Of a stretch of 64,000 bases of DNA, positions 6,980 to 15,276 are shown one piece after another. How positions within the stretch are numbered: the first letter of the stretch is position 1; the number at the start of each line of letters is the position of its first letter. The stretch covers positions 1 to 64,000 of the forward strand of contig CAJUEC010000004.1 of assembly GCA_910585155.1 (NCBI GenBank), in the 5' to 3' direction. Origin of the DNA: an uncultured Oscillospiraceae bacterium (GTDB lineage: Bacteria; Bacillota; Clostridia; Oscillospirales; Oscillospiraceae). Under the pieces are notes generated by a model. It searched no databases. It saw only the letters and a list, made by a program, of their open reading frames with translations, and was not told the origin of the DNA. The translations under genes were made by a program, and so were the position numbers.

Positions 6980-7337
6980 CCGCTATCTGGACGACGGCAG
7001 CTTCGTCCTCCTGGACGCGGAGCCCCAGCGCCAGCCCGACGGACATTCCGCCCAGCACCCCGGTCCGGGACCTGGGAGACGGCCGGACCCGCGCCGTCCC
7101 AGCCGCCCACCCGAGCCCATCCGCTCCAAAAACGACCTGCTGGGCGAGGTGAGCGGCGCGCTGGGGCAGCTGCTGGACGGGGTAAAAAAGCACATCTCGC
7201 TGGAGCACTTCGACACCGGCGACATTCTGCTGGTGCTCATCATTCTGTTTCTCTACCTGGAGGACGGGGACAACCTGGAGCTTGTCATCACCCTGGGCCT
7301 GCTGCTCCTGCTGGGGCTGGGTGACGAGGAAGCGTGA
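6972..7337 (+). CDS. Small membrane protein with disordered N-terminus, third of three-gene operon
   Basis: A 121-residue protein. An N-terminal MYNRYLDDGSFVLLD is followed by a Pro/Arg-rich disordered stretch, then ISLEHFDTGDILLVLIILFLYLEDGDNLELVITLGLLLLLGL, i.e. two closely spaced hydrophobic helices separated by an acidic turn. Proteins opening MYNRY and ending in FDTGDILLVLI-type helices recur in Oscillospirales; their role is unknown to me. Overlap with the preceding gene is 8 bp and the ribosome site GGAGG lies inside that gene. Confidence 0.72.
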   Translation: MYNRYLDDGSFVLLDAEPQRQPDGHSAQHPGPGPGRRPDPRRPSRPPEPIRSKNDLLGEVSGALGQLLDGVKKHISLEHFDTGDILLVLIILFLYLEDGDNLELVITLGLLLLLGLGDEEA

Positions 7338-7625
7338 GGATAGACCCATAGGGGCGGATGGACCGGAGCGAGGGACACAAACCAGGCAGAGGCGCAGCCC
7401 CGCCGTTTGTGTCCCAAGTCGGAGGGAAGCCGCCCCGTAATGGGGCCAATCCGAGCGTGACAACGTCGTCGCGCGCTCCATATCCCTCGCTTCCGGCTTT
7501 GCCGAAAGCTCCCTCATTTCGCCGCTCCTCCTTCCCCCACAAAGCCGTTGAAACGGCTTTCCGGGGACCCCTTTTATTCCCGCGCGCTCCATAACTCCCT
7601 GCCTTCGGGGCTGCAAGAAGCAGAG
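7338..7625. repeat. Non-coding repeat region, copy A of an interspersed repeat
   Basis: This 288 bp gap has no gene. Positions 7455-7571, from GCGTGACAACGTCG to CCGGGGACCCC, match in inverted orientation the segment 25790-25906 (shared blocks: CTCGCTTCCGGCTTTGCC, GAAAGCTC, CCCCCACAAAGCC, GGGGACCCC). The region also has a hairpin around 7373-7408 (GGGACACAAAC against GTTTGTGTCCC). Confidence 0.6.
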
Positions 7626-8387
7626 CTACTCCCCCGACCGGTACAGCGTGTCGCCGTCCGGCAGGACAAACACGCCCTCGGTCTGGTCCAGGGGGCTCAC
7701 CACGTCGTGGGAGCTCATGGAGTAGATCAGCTCCTCCCCCTTCTCCATCTCCGCCGCCGCCAGCAGGCCGCTGTTCACCGAGATCCAGTACCGCTCGGTG
7801 TAGCCCAAGGGGGTGCGGGCCTCCACGTAGACGCAGGGCTGGCCCTCCCGCTCCTCGTACCTGGCGGCGGTGATGTCCCCCTTGTCCAGCTCCAGCACGT
7901 CCTCATAGGTGGGCAGGCGCTGGGTCAGGTCGGCGGTCTCCCGCCCCGCAGGGCCGGAATACACCGCCTGCCCCTCATCGTACCACAGCCAGAGCCTGCC
8001 CTCCCCCACAATGGTGTGCTCCACTGTGCCGGAGCTGAGGGCGCAGGAGGTGCGCACCCAGCCGCCGTCCGCCCACACCTGGGCGGTCACCGTCCCCACC
8101 GGCTGCCCGGCGGAAAAATAGTCCACCGTCACCGTGCGGCGGTAGCTCTCGTACCGCTCCAAAAAGGCCACCAGGCTCTGCACCGTCCGGGGGGTGACCT
8201 CCACCACCACGCCCCCCGCCTGGCCGGTCTCCTCCCCCACCGGGTCCACGCTCTGAAGGGCGTCCGGGTCGGCCAGCTCCAGCTGCGGGGTGGGGGCAAA
8301 GAGGTTGTGGAAAAAGCTGTACAGCACCGCGGCCAGCACCACCACGATGATGACCGCGGCCAGCACCGTGCGTTTTTTCTCTTCCAT
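7626..8387 (-). CDS. Membrane-anchored exported protein of unknown function (possible LolA/GerS-like fold)
   Basis: A 253-residue protein with a single N-terminal membrane anchor (TVLAAVIIVVVLAAVLYSFF) and an extracytoplasmic beta-rich domain: VTVDYFSAGQPVGTVTAQVWADGG, VEHTIVGEGRLWLWYDEGQ, and a late RYWISVNSGLLAAAEMEKGEELIYSMSS. The pattern of short antiparallel strands describing a coat of residues recalls LolA-fold exported proteins, including the germination lipoprotein GerS, but this is only a resemblance. The ATG at 8387 follows GGGGGGATGAG; an in-frame TTG upstream is less likely. It is the last gene of the run that starts upstream with smc. Confidence 0.65.
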   Translation of the reverse strand: MEEKKRTVLAAVIIVVVLAAVLYSFFHNLFAPTPQLELADPDALQSVDPVGEETGQAGGVVVEVTPRTVQSLVAFLERYESYRRTVTVDYFSAGQPVGTVTAQVWADGGWVRTSCALSSGTVEHTIVGEGRLWLWYDEGQAVYSGPAGRETADLTQRLPTYEDVLELDKGDITAARYEEREGQPCVYVEARTPLGYTERYWISVNSGLLAAAEMEKGEELIYSMSSHDVVSPLDQTEGVFVLPDGDTLYRSGE

Positions 8388-8450
8388 CTCATCCCCCCAC
8401 AAAGCTCCGGCCCTCCGCCGCCTGCGGGCGGGCCGGACGTCCCCCGCGGC

Positions 8451-9602
8451 TCAGCTCTTGAAGGTCTCCGGCGGCCGGTCCGTCCGGCCAAAGTGATACA
8501 AAATGCCGTCGGCGATGCGGCGGCACGCCCGGCCGTCCCCGTAGGGGTTGACGGCGTGGGCCATCACCGCGTAGGCCGCCGGCGAGTCGATGAGCTCCGC
8601 GGCCATGGCGAATATGTCCGCCCCCCGGGTGCCGGCGATGCGCACCGTCCCCGCCGCCACCGCCTCGGGCCGCTCCGTCTCCCGGCGCAGGACAAGCACC
8701 GGCTTGCCCAGGGCGGGGGCCTCCTCCTGAAGCCCGCCGGAGTCGGTCATCACCATGTAGCTGCGGGCCATCAGGTTGTGCATCTCGTCGGCGGTGAGGG
8801 GGTCGATGAGGTGGACGTTGTCCAGCCCGTCCAGGTGGCCGTGGGCGGCCTGCTGCACCACCGGGGACAGGTGCACCGGGTAGACCAGCTCGATCTGCTC
8901 CTCGTAGGCCAGGGCCAGCCGCCGCAGGGCGGTCATGATCTCCTCCATGGGCTGGCCGTGGTTCTCCCGGCGGTGGCAGGTGACCACCACCACCTTCTTC
9001 CCCCGGTAGTCCAGCCGGTTCAGGGCCTCGGTGGCAAAGCGGAAGTCCCTGCGCACCGTGGTGCCCAAAGCGTCGATCACCGTGTTGCCGGTGACAAACA
9101 CCCCCTTGGCGATGCCCTCCGCCGCCAGGTTGCGGCGGTTGGCCTGGGTGGGGCAGAAGTGCAGGTCGGCCAGCCGCCCCACCATGGAGCGGTTCATCTC
9201 CTCGGGGAAAGGGGAGTACTTGTCCCCCGTGCGCAGGCCCGCCTCCACGTGGCCTATGGCGATCTGCTGGTAAAAGGCCGCCAGCGCCCCGGCAAAGGTG
9301 GTGGAGGTGTCCCCGTGGACCAGAACCAGGTCGGGCCGCACCTGCTGGAACACCCCCTCCAGCCCCAGCAGGCACTTGCTGGTGATGGTGGACAGGGTCT
9401 GGCTCTGCTCCATGATGTCCAGGTCAAACTCCGGGGTTATCTGGAAAATGCCCAGCACCGTGTCCAGCATCTGCCGGTGCTGGGCGGTGACACAGCAGCA
9501 GCTCTCAAATTCCGGGCGGTTCTCCAGCTCCTTCACCAGGGGGGCCATTTTGATGGCCTCCGGCCGGGTGCCGAAAATGGTCATCACCTTCAGCTTATCC
9601 AT
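8451..9602 (-). CDS. wecB: UDP-N-acetylglucosamine 2-epimerase (non-hydrolysing)
   Basis: Interconverts UDP-GlcNAc and UDP-ManNAc for wall polymer linkage units and ManNAc-containing secondary wall polymers. The 383-residue length is typical. Diagnostic motifs: GTRPEAIKMAPLVKEL at residue 11, VHGDTSTTFAGALAAFY, IGHVEAGLRTGDKYSPFPEEMNR, THRREN-type CHRRENHGQPMEEI, and the C-terminal DSGGLQEEAPALGKPVLVLR nucleotide site. Its start overlaps the end of the TagO/WecA gene by 8 bp, so the two enzymes, which act in consecutive pathways, are co-translated. A link with the CsaB-type gene at 34.9 kb is likely because pyruvylated ManNAc is the usual SLH ligand. Confidence 0.95.
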   Translation of the reverse strand: MDKLKVMTIFGTRPEAIKMAPLVKELENRPEFESCCCVTAQHRQMLDTVLGIFQITPEFDLDIMEQSQTLSTITSKCLLGLEGVFQQVRPDLVLVHGDTSTTFAGALAAFYQQIAIGHVEAGLRTGDKYSPFPEEMNRSMVGRLADLHFCPTQANRRNLAAEGIAKGVFVTGNTVIDALGTTVRRDFRFATEALNRLDYRGKKVVVVTCHRRENHGQPMEEIMTALRRLALAYEEQIELVYPVHLSPVVQQAAHGHLDGLDNVHLIDPLTADEMHNLMARSYMVMTDSGGLQEEAPALGKPVLVLRRETERPEAVAAGTVRIAGTRGADIFAMAAELIDSPAAYAVMAHAVNPYGDGRACRRIADGILYHFGRTDRPPETFKS

Positions 9603-10722
9603 GCTCGTCTTCCCCCTTCTCCGCCGGCTCTTCCGGCTCCTCAGGCTCCTCCTGTCTGGCGTGGGCGGGCCCCGTCAGGAACACCCGCCAGGTGATCACC
9701 GCCGCCGCCCCCATGGCCAGCAGAAACACCATGGCCTTCACCGCGCTGCCGGCGGCCAGCACCACCGCGGACAGCCCCAGGATGGCGGAGATGACGTACA
9801 GCACCCCCACCGCCTGCTTCTGGGAGAAGCCCATGTCGATGAGCCGGTGGTGGACATGCCCCCGGTCGGGGGCCATGGGGCTCTGCCCCCGGGACAGCCG
9901 CCGGATCACGGCAAAGCACTCATCGAAGATGGGCAGGCCCAGCATGAGGAAGGGCACCACGAAGGAGATGATGGTATACTGCTTGAACATCCCGTTGACG
10001 GACACCGTGGCCATGATAAAGCCCAGGAAGGTGGAGCCGGTGTCCCCCATGAAGATCTTGGCCGGGTTGAAGTTATAGGGCAGAAAGCCGATGCACGCCC
10101 CCACCAGCGCCGCCATCATCACCGCCACGTCCAGCTCCTTCACCACCAGCAGGGCGATCACCAGCATGGTGGCCGCGCTGATGGTGGACACGCCGCAGGC
10201 CAGCCCGTCCAGTCCGTCGATGAAATTGACGGAGTTGGTGATGGCCACAATCCAGATCACCGTGATGGGGATGGACAGCACGCCCAATTTCCACACCGGG
10301 TTGGGGCTGAAGATGTTGGGGTTGGACAGCACCTCAATGCGGTTGCCGGACATCACGGCGATGAGGGCGGCGATGATCTGCACCAGAAACTTCGGCTTGG
10401 CGGGCAGGGCGTATTTGTCGTCCAGCACCCCCAGCACCACGATGATCACCGCCCCCAGCAGCATCCCCCGCTTGGCCGTGTCCAGGGGGACGAACAGCAG
10501 CACGGCGGCCAGAAAGCCCAGGAAGATGGCCAGCCCCCCCATCCGGGGGATGGGGTGGTTGTGCATCCGGCGGTTGTCCTTGGGTACGTCCACCGCCCCG
10601 AATTTGACGGACAGCACCTTCACCAGCGGGGTGGACGCCAGGGACACCACCGCCGCCAGCAGCAGCGCCAGCAGTACATACCAGATGTCCTGGGACGCCA
10701 GGACCGTTCTAAAATCGTTCAA
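9595..10722 (-). CDS. tagO: Undecaprenyl-phosphate GlcNAc-1-phosphate transferase (TagO/WecA family)
   Basis: A 375-residue polytopic membrane enzyme that transfers GlcNAc-1-P from UDP-GlcNAc to undecaprenyl phosphate, the first step of teichoic acid or secondary wall polymer assembly. The magnesium and substrate motifs are clear: DVPKDNRRMHNHPIPRMGG, NSVNFIDGLDGLACG, MGDTGSTFLGF and the basic GHVHHRLIDMGF loop, which distinguishes the WecA/TagO group from MraY. About ten hydrophobic segments are visible. The tail is acidic (EEPEEPEEPAEKGEDEHG). Overlaps the epimerase gene by 8 bp. Confidence 0.93.
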   Translation of the reverse strand: MNDFRTVLASQDIWYVLLALLLAAVVSLASTPLVKVLSVKFGAVDVPKDNRRMHNHPIPRMGGLAIFLGFLAAVLLFVPLDTAKRGMLLGAVIIVVLGVLDDKYALPAKPKFLVQIIAALIAVMSGNRIEVLSNPNIFSPNPVWKLGVLSIPITVIWIVAITNSVNFIDGLDGLACGVSTISAATMLVIALLVVKELDVAVMMAALVGACIGFLPYNFNPAKIFMGDTGSTFLGFIMATVSVNGMFKQYTIISFVVPFLMLGLPIFDECFAVIRRLSRGQSPMAPDRGHVHHRLIDMGFSQKQAVGVLYVISAILGLSAVVLAAGSAVKAMVFLLAMGAAAVITWRVFLTGPAHARQEEPEEPEEPAEKGEDEHG

Positions 10723-10764
10723 CTGAATTTCGCTCCTTTTCCCCGGGAACTCTCTCTATCCCGC

Positions 10765-11778
10765 TCATCGGGGCAGGAAGCCCACCTTTTTATACACCTT
10801 GCGCAGGGTCTTGCCGGCGATGCGCTCCGCCTTCTCCGCCCCGGCCCGGTAGACCCCCTCCAGGTACGCCTTGTCCGCCAGCAGCCGCTGGGTCTCCTCC
10901 CGGATGGGCCGCAGGGTCTCCACCACCGCCTCGCCCACGGCGGGCTTGAATTTGCCGTAGCCCTGGCCGTCGAACTCCCGCTCAATCTCCTCGTAGCTCT
11001 TGCCGGTGGCGGAGGCGTAAATCTGCATCAGGTTGGACACGCCGGGCTTGTGCTCCGGGTCGTAGCGCACGCAGCGCTGGGTGTCGCTGTCGGTGACCGC
11101 CCGCTTGAACTTCCGGGCGATGTCCTCCGGCTTCTCCATGAGGAACACGCAGCCCTCGGGCTGGGACTTGCTCATCTTGCTGTCCGGGGTGGACAGGCTC
11201 ATGATCCGGGCCCCCACCTTGGCGATGTAGGGCTGGGGCACCTTGAGCACGTCGCCGTACACGCCGTTGAAGCGGCCCGCGATGTCCCGGCAGATCTCCA
11301 CGTGCTGCTTCTGGTCCTCCCCTACGGGGACAAAGTCGGGCTGATAGAGCAGGATGTCCGCCGCCATCAGCACCGGGTAGGTGAACAGCCCCGCGTTGAT
11401 GTTGTCCGCGTTCCGGGCGGACTTGTCCTTGAACTGGGTCATGCGGGACAGCTCGCCGAACATGGCGTAGCAGTCCAGCACCCAGGCCAGCTGGCTGTGG
11501 GCGGGGACGTGGGACTGGATGAACAGCACACACTTCTCCGGGTCCAGCCCGCAGGCGATGTACTGGGCGATGAGGGTGAGGGTGCGCTTGCGCAGCTCCG
11601 CCGGGTCCTGGCGGACGGTGATGGTGTGCAGGTCCGCCAGGAAGAAGTAGCAGTCAAATTCATCGATCATCTCCGGCCAGTGGCGCAGGGGCCCCAGGTA
11701 GTTGCCCAGGTGGAGCTCCCCGCTGGGCTGGATGCCGGAGAGCATCACCTTTTTTGCCTCGTTTTCCATTGTAATCAC
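10765..11778 (-). CDS. trpS: Tryptophanyl-tRNA synthetase
   Basis: A 337-residue class I synthetase that charges tRNA-Trp. The HIGH-type motif appears as SGELHLGNYLGPLRHW and the KMSKS loop as DSKMSKSQPEGCV; the tryptophan pocket segment (VPVGEDQKQHVEICRDIA) is intact. The reading frame opens at a GTG (11778), but the ATG at 11769 (MENEAKK) is also possible; AAGG lies 11 bp before the latter. No T-box leader is present: rsfS ends 4 bp upstream, so it is expressed within the long minus-strand run. Confidence 0.95.
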   Translation of the reverse strand: MITMENEAKKVMLSGIQPSGELHLGNYLGPLRHWPEMIDEFDCYFFLADLHTITVRQDPAELRKRTLTLIAQYIACGLDPEKCVLFIQSHVPAHSQLAWVLDCYAMFGELSRMTQFKDKSARNADNINAGLFTYPVLMAADILLYQPDFVPVGEDQKQHVEICRDIAGRFNGVYGDVLKVPQPYIAKVGARIMSLSTPDSKMSKSQPEGCVFLMEKPEDIARKFKRAVTDSDTQRCVRYDPEHKPGVSNLMQIYASATGKSYEEIEREFDGQGYGKFKPAVGEAVVETLRPIREETQRLLADKAYLEGVYRAGAEKAERIAGKTLRKVYKKVGFLPR

Positions 11779-11782
11779 AACC

Positions 11783-12151
11783 TTACTCGGCCTGTGCCGT
11801 CAGATATTGGGACACGTCCACCATCTCCGCGTCCGACCACAGCCGCTCCAGGCCGTAAAACTCCCTGCCCTCCTCGGTGAAGACGTGGACCACCACGGAG
11901 GAGTAGTCCATCAGGGTCCACTGGCCCCCCCGGTGGCCCTCGATGTGGTGGGGCTCCTCCCCCGCCTTGGACATGGCCTCCTCCACCGCGTCGGCCAGGG
12001 CCCGCACCTGGGTGTTGGAGGTGCCGCTGCAAATGACAAAGTAGTCCGCCAGGGTGGTCTGGTCCGCGGTGCGCAGCACCCGGATGTCCCTGCCCTTCTT
12101 GTCGTCCAGGGCCTTGACGGCAATGGAAATCATCTCTTTTTCGTTCAGCAT
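11783..12151 (-). CDS. rsfS: Ribosomal silencing factor RsfS
   Basis: A 122-residue protein that binds uL14 on the large ribosomal subunit and blocks subunit joining during starvation. Conserved segments ADYFVICSGTSNTQVRALAD, HHIEGHRGGQWTLMDYSSVVVHVF and YGLERLWSDAE define the family. The ATG at 12151 follows AAGGAGA at 7 bp; the frame remains open upstream only because of the repetitive 3' end of the LCP gene. It follows the NadD/YqeK and LCP genes, a common Bacillota order. Confidence 0.93.
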   Translation of the reverse strand: MLNEKEMISIAVKALDDKKGRDIRVLRTADQTTLADYFVICSGTSNTQVRALADAVEEAMSKAGEEPHHIEGHRGGQWTLMDYSSVVVHVFTEEGREFYGLERLWSDAEMVDVSQYLTAQAE

Positions 12152-12188
12152 GATCGTCTCTCCTTTTCCATGAAAAGTCTCTGTAACG

Positions 12189-13730
12189 TCAGTCCGGGGT
12201 CTCTCCCCAATCCATGGGCTCTCCCTCTCCGGCCGCTCCGGCGTCCTCGCCGGCGCCGGCGGGCACATCGGGCCCGGCGGGCTGTCCCTCCGGGGGCGTC
12301 TCCCCACTCTGGACGGGCGGGGGATCGGAGGCGGCGGGCTCCCCGCTCTGGACGGGCTCCCCACTCTGGACAGGCTCGCCGCTCTGGACAGGTTCCCCAC
12401 TCTGGACCGGCTCACCGCTCTCAGCGGGCTGGCCACTCTCCAGGGGGTCGCTCTCCTCCGGCGCCTCGGTCTCCCGCACCGGCACCTCCCCCAGCGCCGG
12501 GTCTGCCAGCCGCCCGGTGGACGAGCGCAGCGAGCCGTCGGCGTTGACGCTCATCAGGTCCAGCTGGCGGATGGTCACCTGCTCCTTGTAGGGGTTCAGC
12601 GACTCGTTAATCAGGGTGAGCAGCTGGCTTTGGTGGGGGTAGACAAAGCCCCAGTCCACCCCCGCCTGGTAGTAGGTGCCCACCAGGTTGGGCATGGTGC
12701 AGAACTCCACGTCGTCCACCTCCAGCCCGCCCAGCACCGCCTCCTTGGCAAACCAGAACATATTTTCCACGTTCAGGTCGCTGTTCACCCGGCTGTTGAA
12801 CAGCTCGATGAGCTGGCCCACCCGGGTAATGTTGCCGATCTGGAGGGTCTGCTTCAGCACTGACTTCAAAAACCCGTGCTGGACGTTCAGCCGCTCCAGG
12901 TCGCTGGCGACGGTCGCCTTGCTCACACCGGGATTATAGGGCACGCCGGGGTTGTTGTGCCGCCAGCGCACCACCTGCATGGCGTCGCTGCCGCTGAGCA
13001 GCCGGTAGCCCTGCTCCTGGTAGATCTCCAGGTCCTGGAAGGGGTCATAGTACTCCATGTGGTAGGGGTTGTCGAACCAGACGCCGCCGATGGCGTCCAC
13101 CATCTCCCCCACCAGCGCCCAGTCAATCTGCACATAGTAGTCGGGGACAAAGCCCACCAGCTCGGCCACCTCGTTTTTCAGCGCCTCGATGCCCGCGTCC
13201 CCCTGGCCGTAGACGTTGTACACGGCGTTGAGCTTCTTGGCGTTGATGTTGGGCCGGGCGCTGGAGTTGATCAGGGTGTCCCGGGGAAGGGACATGACGG
13301 TGGCCTGCTGGTTGGTTACGTCGTAGGTGGCCACCATCATGGTGTCAGTGAGGCCGGAGGCCTCGTCCGAGCCGAAAATCAGGATGGTATAGATGTCCTG
13401 GCTCCTCCGCTCCCCGCCCACCTTGGGCTGGACCGCGTCGAAGTTCAGGGTGGGCTCCGCGCTGGGGTCCTCCACAGCCTCGGAGGGCTGCGCCGGCCCG
13501 CTGGGCTGGGGGGTCGGCCCGGGAGCGGGCAGCTGCGGCTTCTGCACCCACCGGTTGTAGAACATCACCGCGCCGGCGGCGATGACCATCACCACCGCCA
13601 GCGCGATCATGGCGATCATGATGATCTTCTCTTTTTTTCTCTTTGCCTGCTCCGGCGTGAGCTCAGGCCGCTCCCACGGCTCGGCACCCTCTCCCCGCCT
13701 TTCCCTGTTCTCTCTGGAGTGATCGTTCAT
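12189..13730 (-). CDS. LytR-CpsA-Psr (LCP) family glycopolymer ligase
   Basis: A 513-residue membrane protein. LCP enzymes transfer undecaprenyl-linked wall polymers to peptidoglycan. A cytoplasmic charged stretch is followed by one membrane segment (IIMIAMIALAVVMVIAAGAVMFY, residues 36-58). The LCP domain spans about residues 105-380, with the pyrophosphate-binding residues in ILIFGSDEAS, MVATYDVTNQQATVMSLPRDTLI, KLNAVYNVYG and GDAMQVVRWRHNNP-like region. The tail from about 415 is disordered, with near-identical six-residue SGEPVQ repeats. The partner TagO/WecA lies in the same run. Its start overlaps the NadD-YqeK stop by 4 bp (ATGA). Confidence 0.9.
   Translation of the reverse strand: MNDHSRENRERRGEGAEPWERPELTPEQAKRKKEKIIMIAMIALAVVMVIAAGAVMFYNRWVQKPQLPAPGPTPQPSGPAQPSEAVEDPSAEPTLNFDAVQPKVGGERRSQDIYTILIFGSDEASGLTDTMMVATYDVTNQQATVMSLPRDTLINSSARPNINAKKLNAVYNVYGQGDAGIEALKNEVAELVGFVPDYYVQIDWALVGEMVDAIGGVWFDNPYHMEYYDPFQDLEIYQEQGYRLLSGSDAMQVVRWRHNNPGVPYNPGVSKATVASDLERLNVQHGFLKSVLKQTLQIGNITRVGQLIELFNSRVNSDLNVENMFWFAKEAVLGGLEVDDVEFCTMPNLVGTYYQAGVDWGFVYPHQSQLLTLINESLNPYKEQVTIRQLDLMSVNADGSLRSSTGRLADPALGEVPVRETEAPEESDPLESGQPAESGEPVQSGEPVQSGEPVQSGEPVQSGEPAASDPPPVQSGETPPEGQPAGPDVPAGAGEDAGAAGEGEPMDWGETPD
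12343..12432. repeat. 18-bp tandem repeat inside the LCP gene
   Basis: About five consecutive 18 bp units, of the form CCRCTCTGGACRGGYTCN on the plus strand, encode SGEPVQ-like hexapeptides in the extracytoplasmic tail of the LCP protein. Units differ mainly at synonymous positions. Such slippage-prone repeats often vary in number between strains. Confidence 0.85.
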
Positions 13731-14935
13731 CCTTCATTTCCCTTCTTATAGTACTCAAAGGCCTCTCTGGTATCGTGGTGGAGCTCCTTGTCCCGCAGGA
13801 GCATCTCCTGAACGGAAAGGGCCGCTCCCATGCCCACCGCCCCATCCAAATCAGTATACGCCAGCCGGCGCAGCTCGCCCACCTCGGGGAAATCCCGGTT
13901 GGGCTCCATGTAGTCGGCGATGTACAGCAGCTTTTCCTCCAGGCTCATCCCCGCCCGGGCGGTGGTGTGGTAGAGGATGGCCTCATAGATATCATCCATC
14001 CCAAACACGTGCTTGGCCAGCAGCGCGCCGCTCTTGGCGTGGAGCAGCTTGTCGGTGGCCCGCTCCAGGGGGAGCAGCTCCAGGCCGTACCGGTCGCAGA
14101 TCTCCAAATGCTCCCGGCAGCTGAAATACTTGGTGCAGTCGTGGAGGATGGCGGCCCGGCGCATCCGGTCCTCGTCCGCCCCCCAGCGGCGCGCCAGCCG
14201 GGCGGCCTCCTCCTCGCAGCCCCGGATGTGGGCCAGCCGCTTGGCGTACACCATGGAGTAGGACACGCACCGCAGGTCCTCCAGGCTCAGCCCCTTCAGG
14301 TCGGCCCGGGTCCCGTATAGTTTTTCCCGTAAAATGTAACCGTACACCGCTTCCGGCAAAAAATCCCGGCCCCCGCCCCGGGGCAGCAGCTCCCGCAGCT
14401 GGGTGGAGGAGATATCCACCAGACCCGGCACGGTAATGGTGGTCAGTCTGGCCCCCGGGTAGGTCCGGCTGAGGTAGTCCCGCTGGGGGGCGAACACCGC
14501 CTCGCCGTCCGCCTCGGTCCGGCCGAAGGCGCACACACCCGCCAGGCGCAAAATGCGCTCCGGCTCCGCCCACTGGTGGAGGGTGAGAAACATGTCCGTC
14601 CCCATCAGCAGCCACAGCTCGTCCCCCGGCCAGCGCCGGGCGGCCTCCTCCAGGGTGTCGGCGGTGTAGCTCTTCCCCGCCCGGTGGACCTCCGCGTCCC
14701 ACACCTCGGTGCGCTCCGGCATGAGCAGCTGGTCGGCGGCGACGCGGGTCATCTCCAGCCGCTGGTCCGGGGTGGGGCTGCCCGGAGCCAGGTCCTTGTG
14801 GGGCGGTATGCCCGCGGGGACGAACACCAGCCGGTCCAGGCCCAGCGCGGCCACCGCCGCCTGCGCCGCCGCCAGGTGCCCCAGATGGGGAGGATTGAAG
14901 CTGCCGCCATAGATGCCGATTTTCAACGGGACCAC
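13727..14935 (-). CDS. nadD: NadD-YqeK fusion: nicotinate-nucleotide adenylyltransferase with HD hydrolase domain
   Basis: A 402-residue two-domain protein. Residues 1-205 are NadD, which makes deamido-NAD from nicotinate mononucleotide and ATP: GIYGGSFNPPHLGHLAAAQ (GxFxPxHxGH nucleotidyltransferase motif), VPAGIPPHK, and VDISSTQLRELL (the ISSTxxR motif). Residues about 215-400 are a YqeK-type HD hydrolase, known to cleave Ap4A symmetrically, with AAILHDCTKYF, HAKSGALLA and YIADYMEPNR. In most Bacillota these are separate adjacent genes. The start is uncertain: GTG at 14935 lies very close to GAGAGG, and TTG at 14926 is better spaced. Confidence 0.9.
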   Translation of the reverse strand: MVPLKIGIYGGSFNPPHLGHLAAAQAAVAALGLDRLVFVPAGIPPHKDLAPGSPTPDQRLEMTRVAADQLLMPERTEVWDAEVHRAGKSYTADTLEEAARRWPGDELWLLMGTDMFLTLHQWAEPERILRLAGVCAFGRTEADGEAVFAPQRDYLSRTYPGARLTTITVPGLVDISSTQLRELLPRGGGRDFLPEAVYGYILREKLYGTRADLKGLSLEDLRCVSYSMVYAKRLAHIRGCEEEAARLARRWGADEDRMRRAAILHDCTKYFSCREHLEICDRYGLELLPLERATDKLLHAKSGALLAKHVFGMDDIYEAILYHTTARAGMSLEEKLLYIADYMEPNRDFPEVGELRRLAYTDLDGAVGMGAALSVQEMLLRDKELHHDTREAFEYYKKGNEG

Positions 14936-14961
14936 CCTCTCTAAAAAAGTTTAGGGTATGC

Positions 14962-15267
14962 CTATTTTACCAGCTTGATTCTCTTCTCGCGGGGCTTGCT
15001 GTGGGTCTCTCTGTATAAGACGAACTTGGTACCGATGACCTGCACCACCTGGCTGCGGGTGGCTTTCGCCAGCTCCTCCGCCCCCTCCCGGGGGGAGAGG
15101 GGGCTGTTCTCCAGCACCTTGCCCTTGATGAGCTCCCGGGCCTCCAAGGCGTCGTCCGCCTGCTTGATGAGGTTCCCGCCCACGCCGTCCTTGCCCACGT
15201 GGACGATGGTGTCGATGTCGTTGGCCAGCCCTCTCAGCTGGGCACGCTGTTTGCTTGTAAGATCCAT
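14962..15267 (-). CDS. yhbY: YhbY/CRM-domain ribosome assembly RNA-binding protein
   Basis: A 101-residue single CRM-domain protein that binds the large-subunit rRNA precursor. LTSKQRAQLRGLANDIDTIVHVGKDGVGGNLIKQADDAL contains the GxxG RNA-binding loop (GKDGVGGN), and VVQVIGTKFVLYRE is the closing strand. It lies 26 bp upstream of the nadD-yqeK gene in transcription order, as in many Bacillota. Confidence 0.93.
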   Translation of the reverse strand: MDLTSKQRAQLRGLANDIDTIVHVGKDGVGGNLIKQADDALEARELIKGKVLENSPLSPREGAEELAKATRSQVVQVIGTKFVLYRETHSKPREKRIKLVK

Positions 15268-15276
15268 AGTATTCTC

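Noticed and set aside
11779..11900. T-box leader for trpS
   Set aside because: The upstream gene ends 4 bp before trpS and no T-box sequence motif is present.
12343..12432. Regular 18-bp repeats as a CRISPR array
   Set aside because: No spacers: units are directly tandem and encode in-frame SGEPVQ repeats of the LCP protein.
12152..12436. Extended N-terminus for RsfS
   Set aside because: The upstream frame is only the shifted reading of the LCP tail repeats; a good AAGGAGA site precedes the ATG at 12151.
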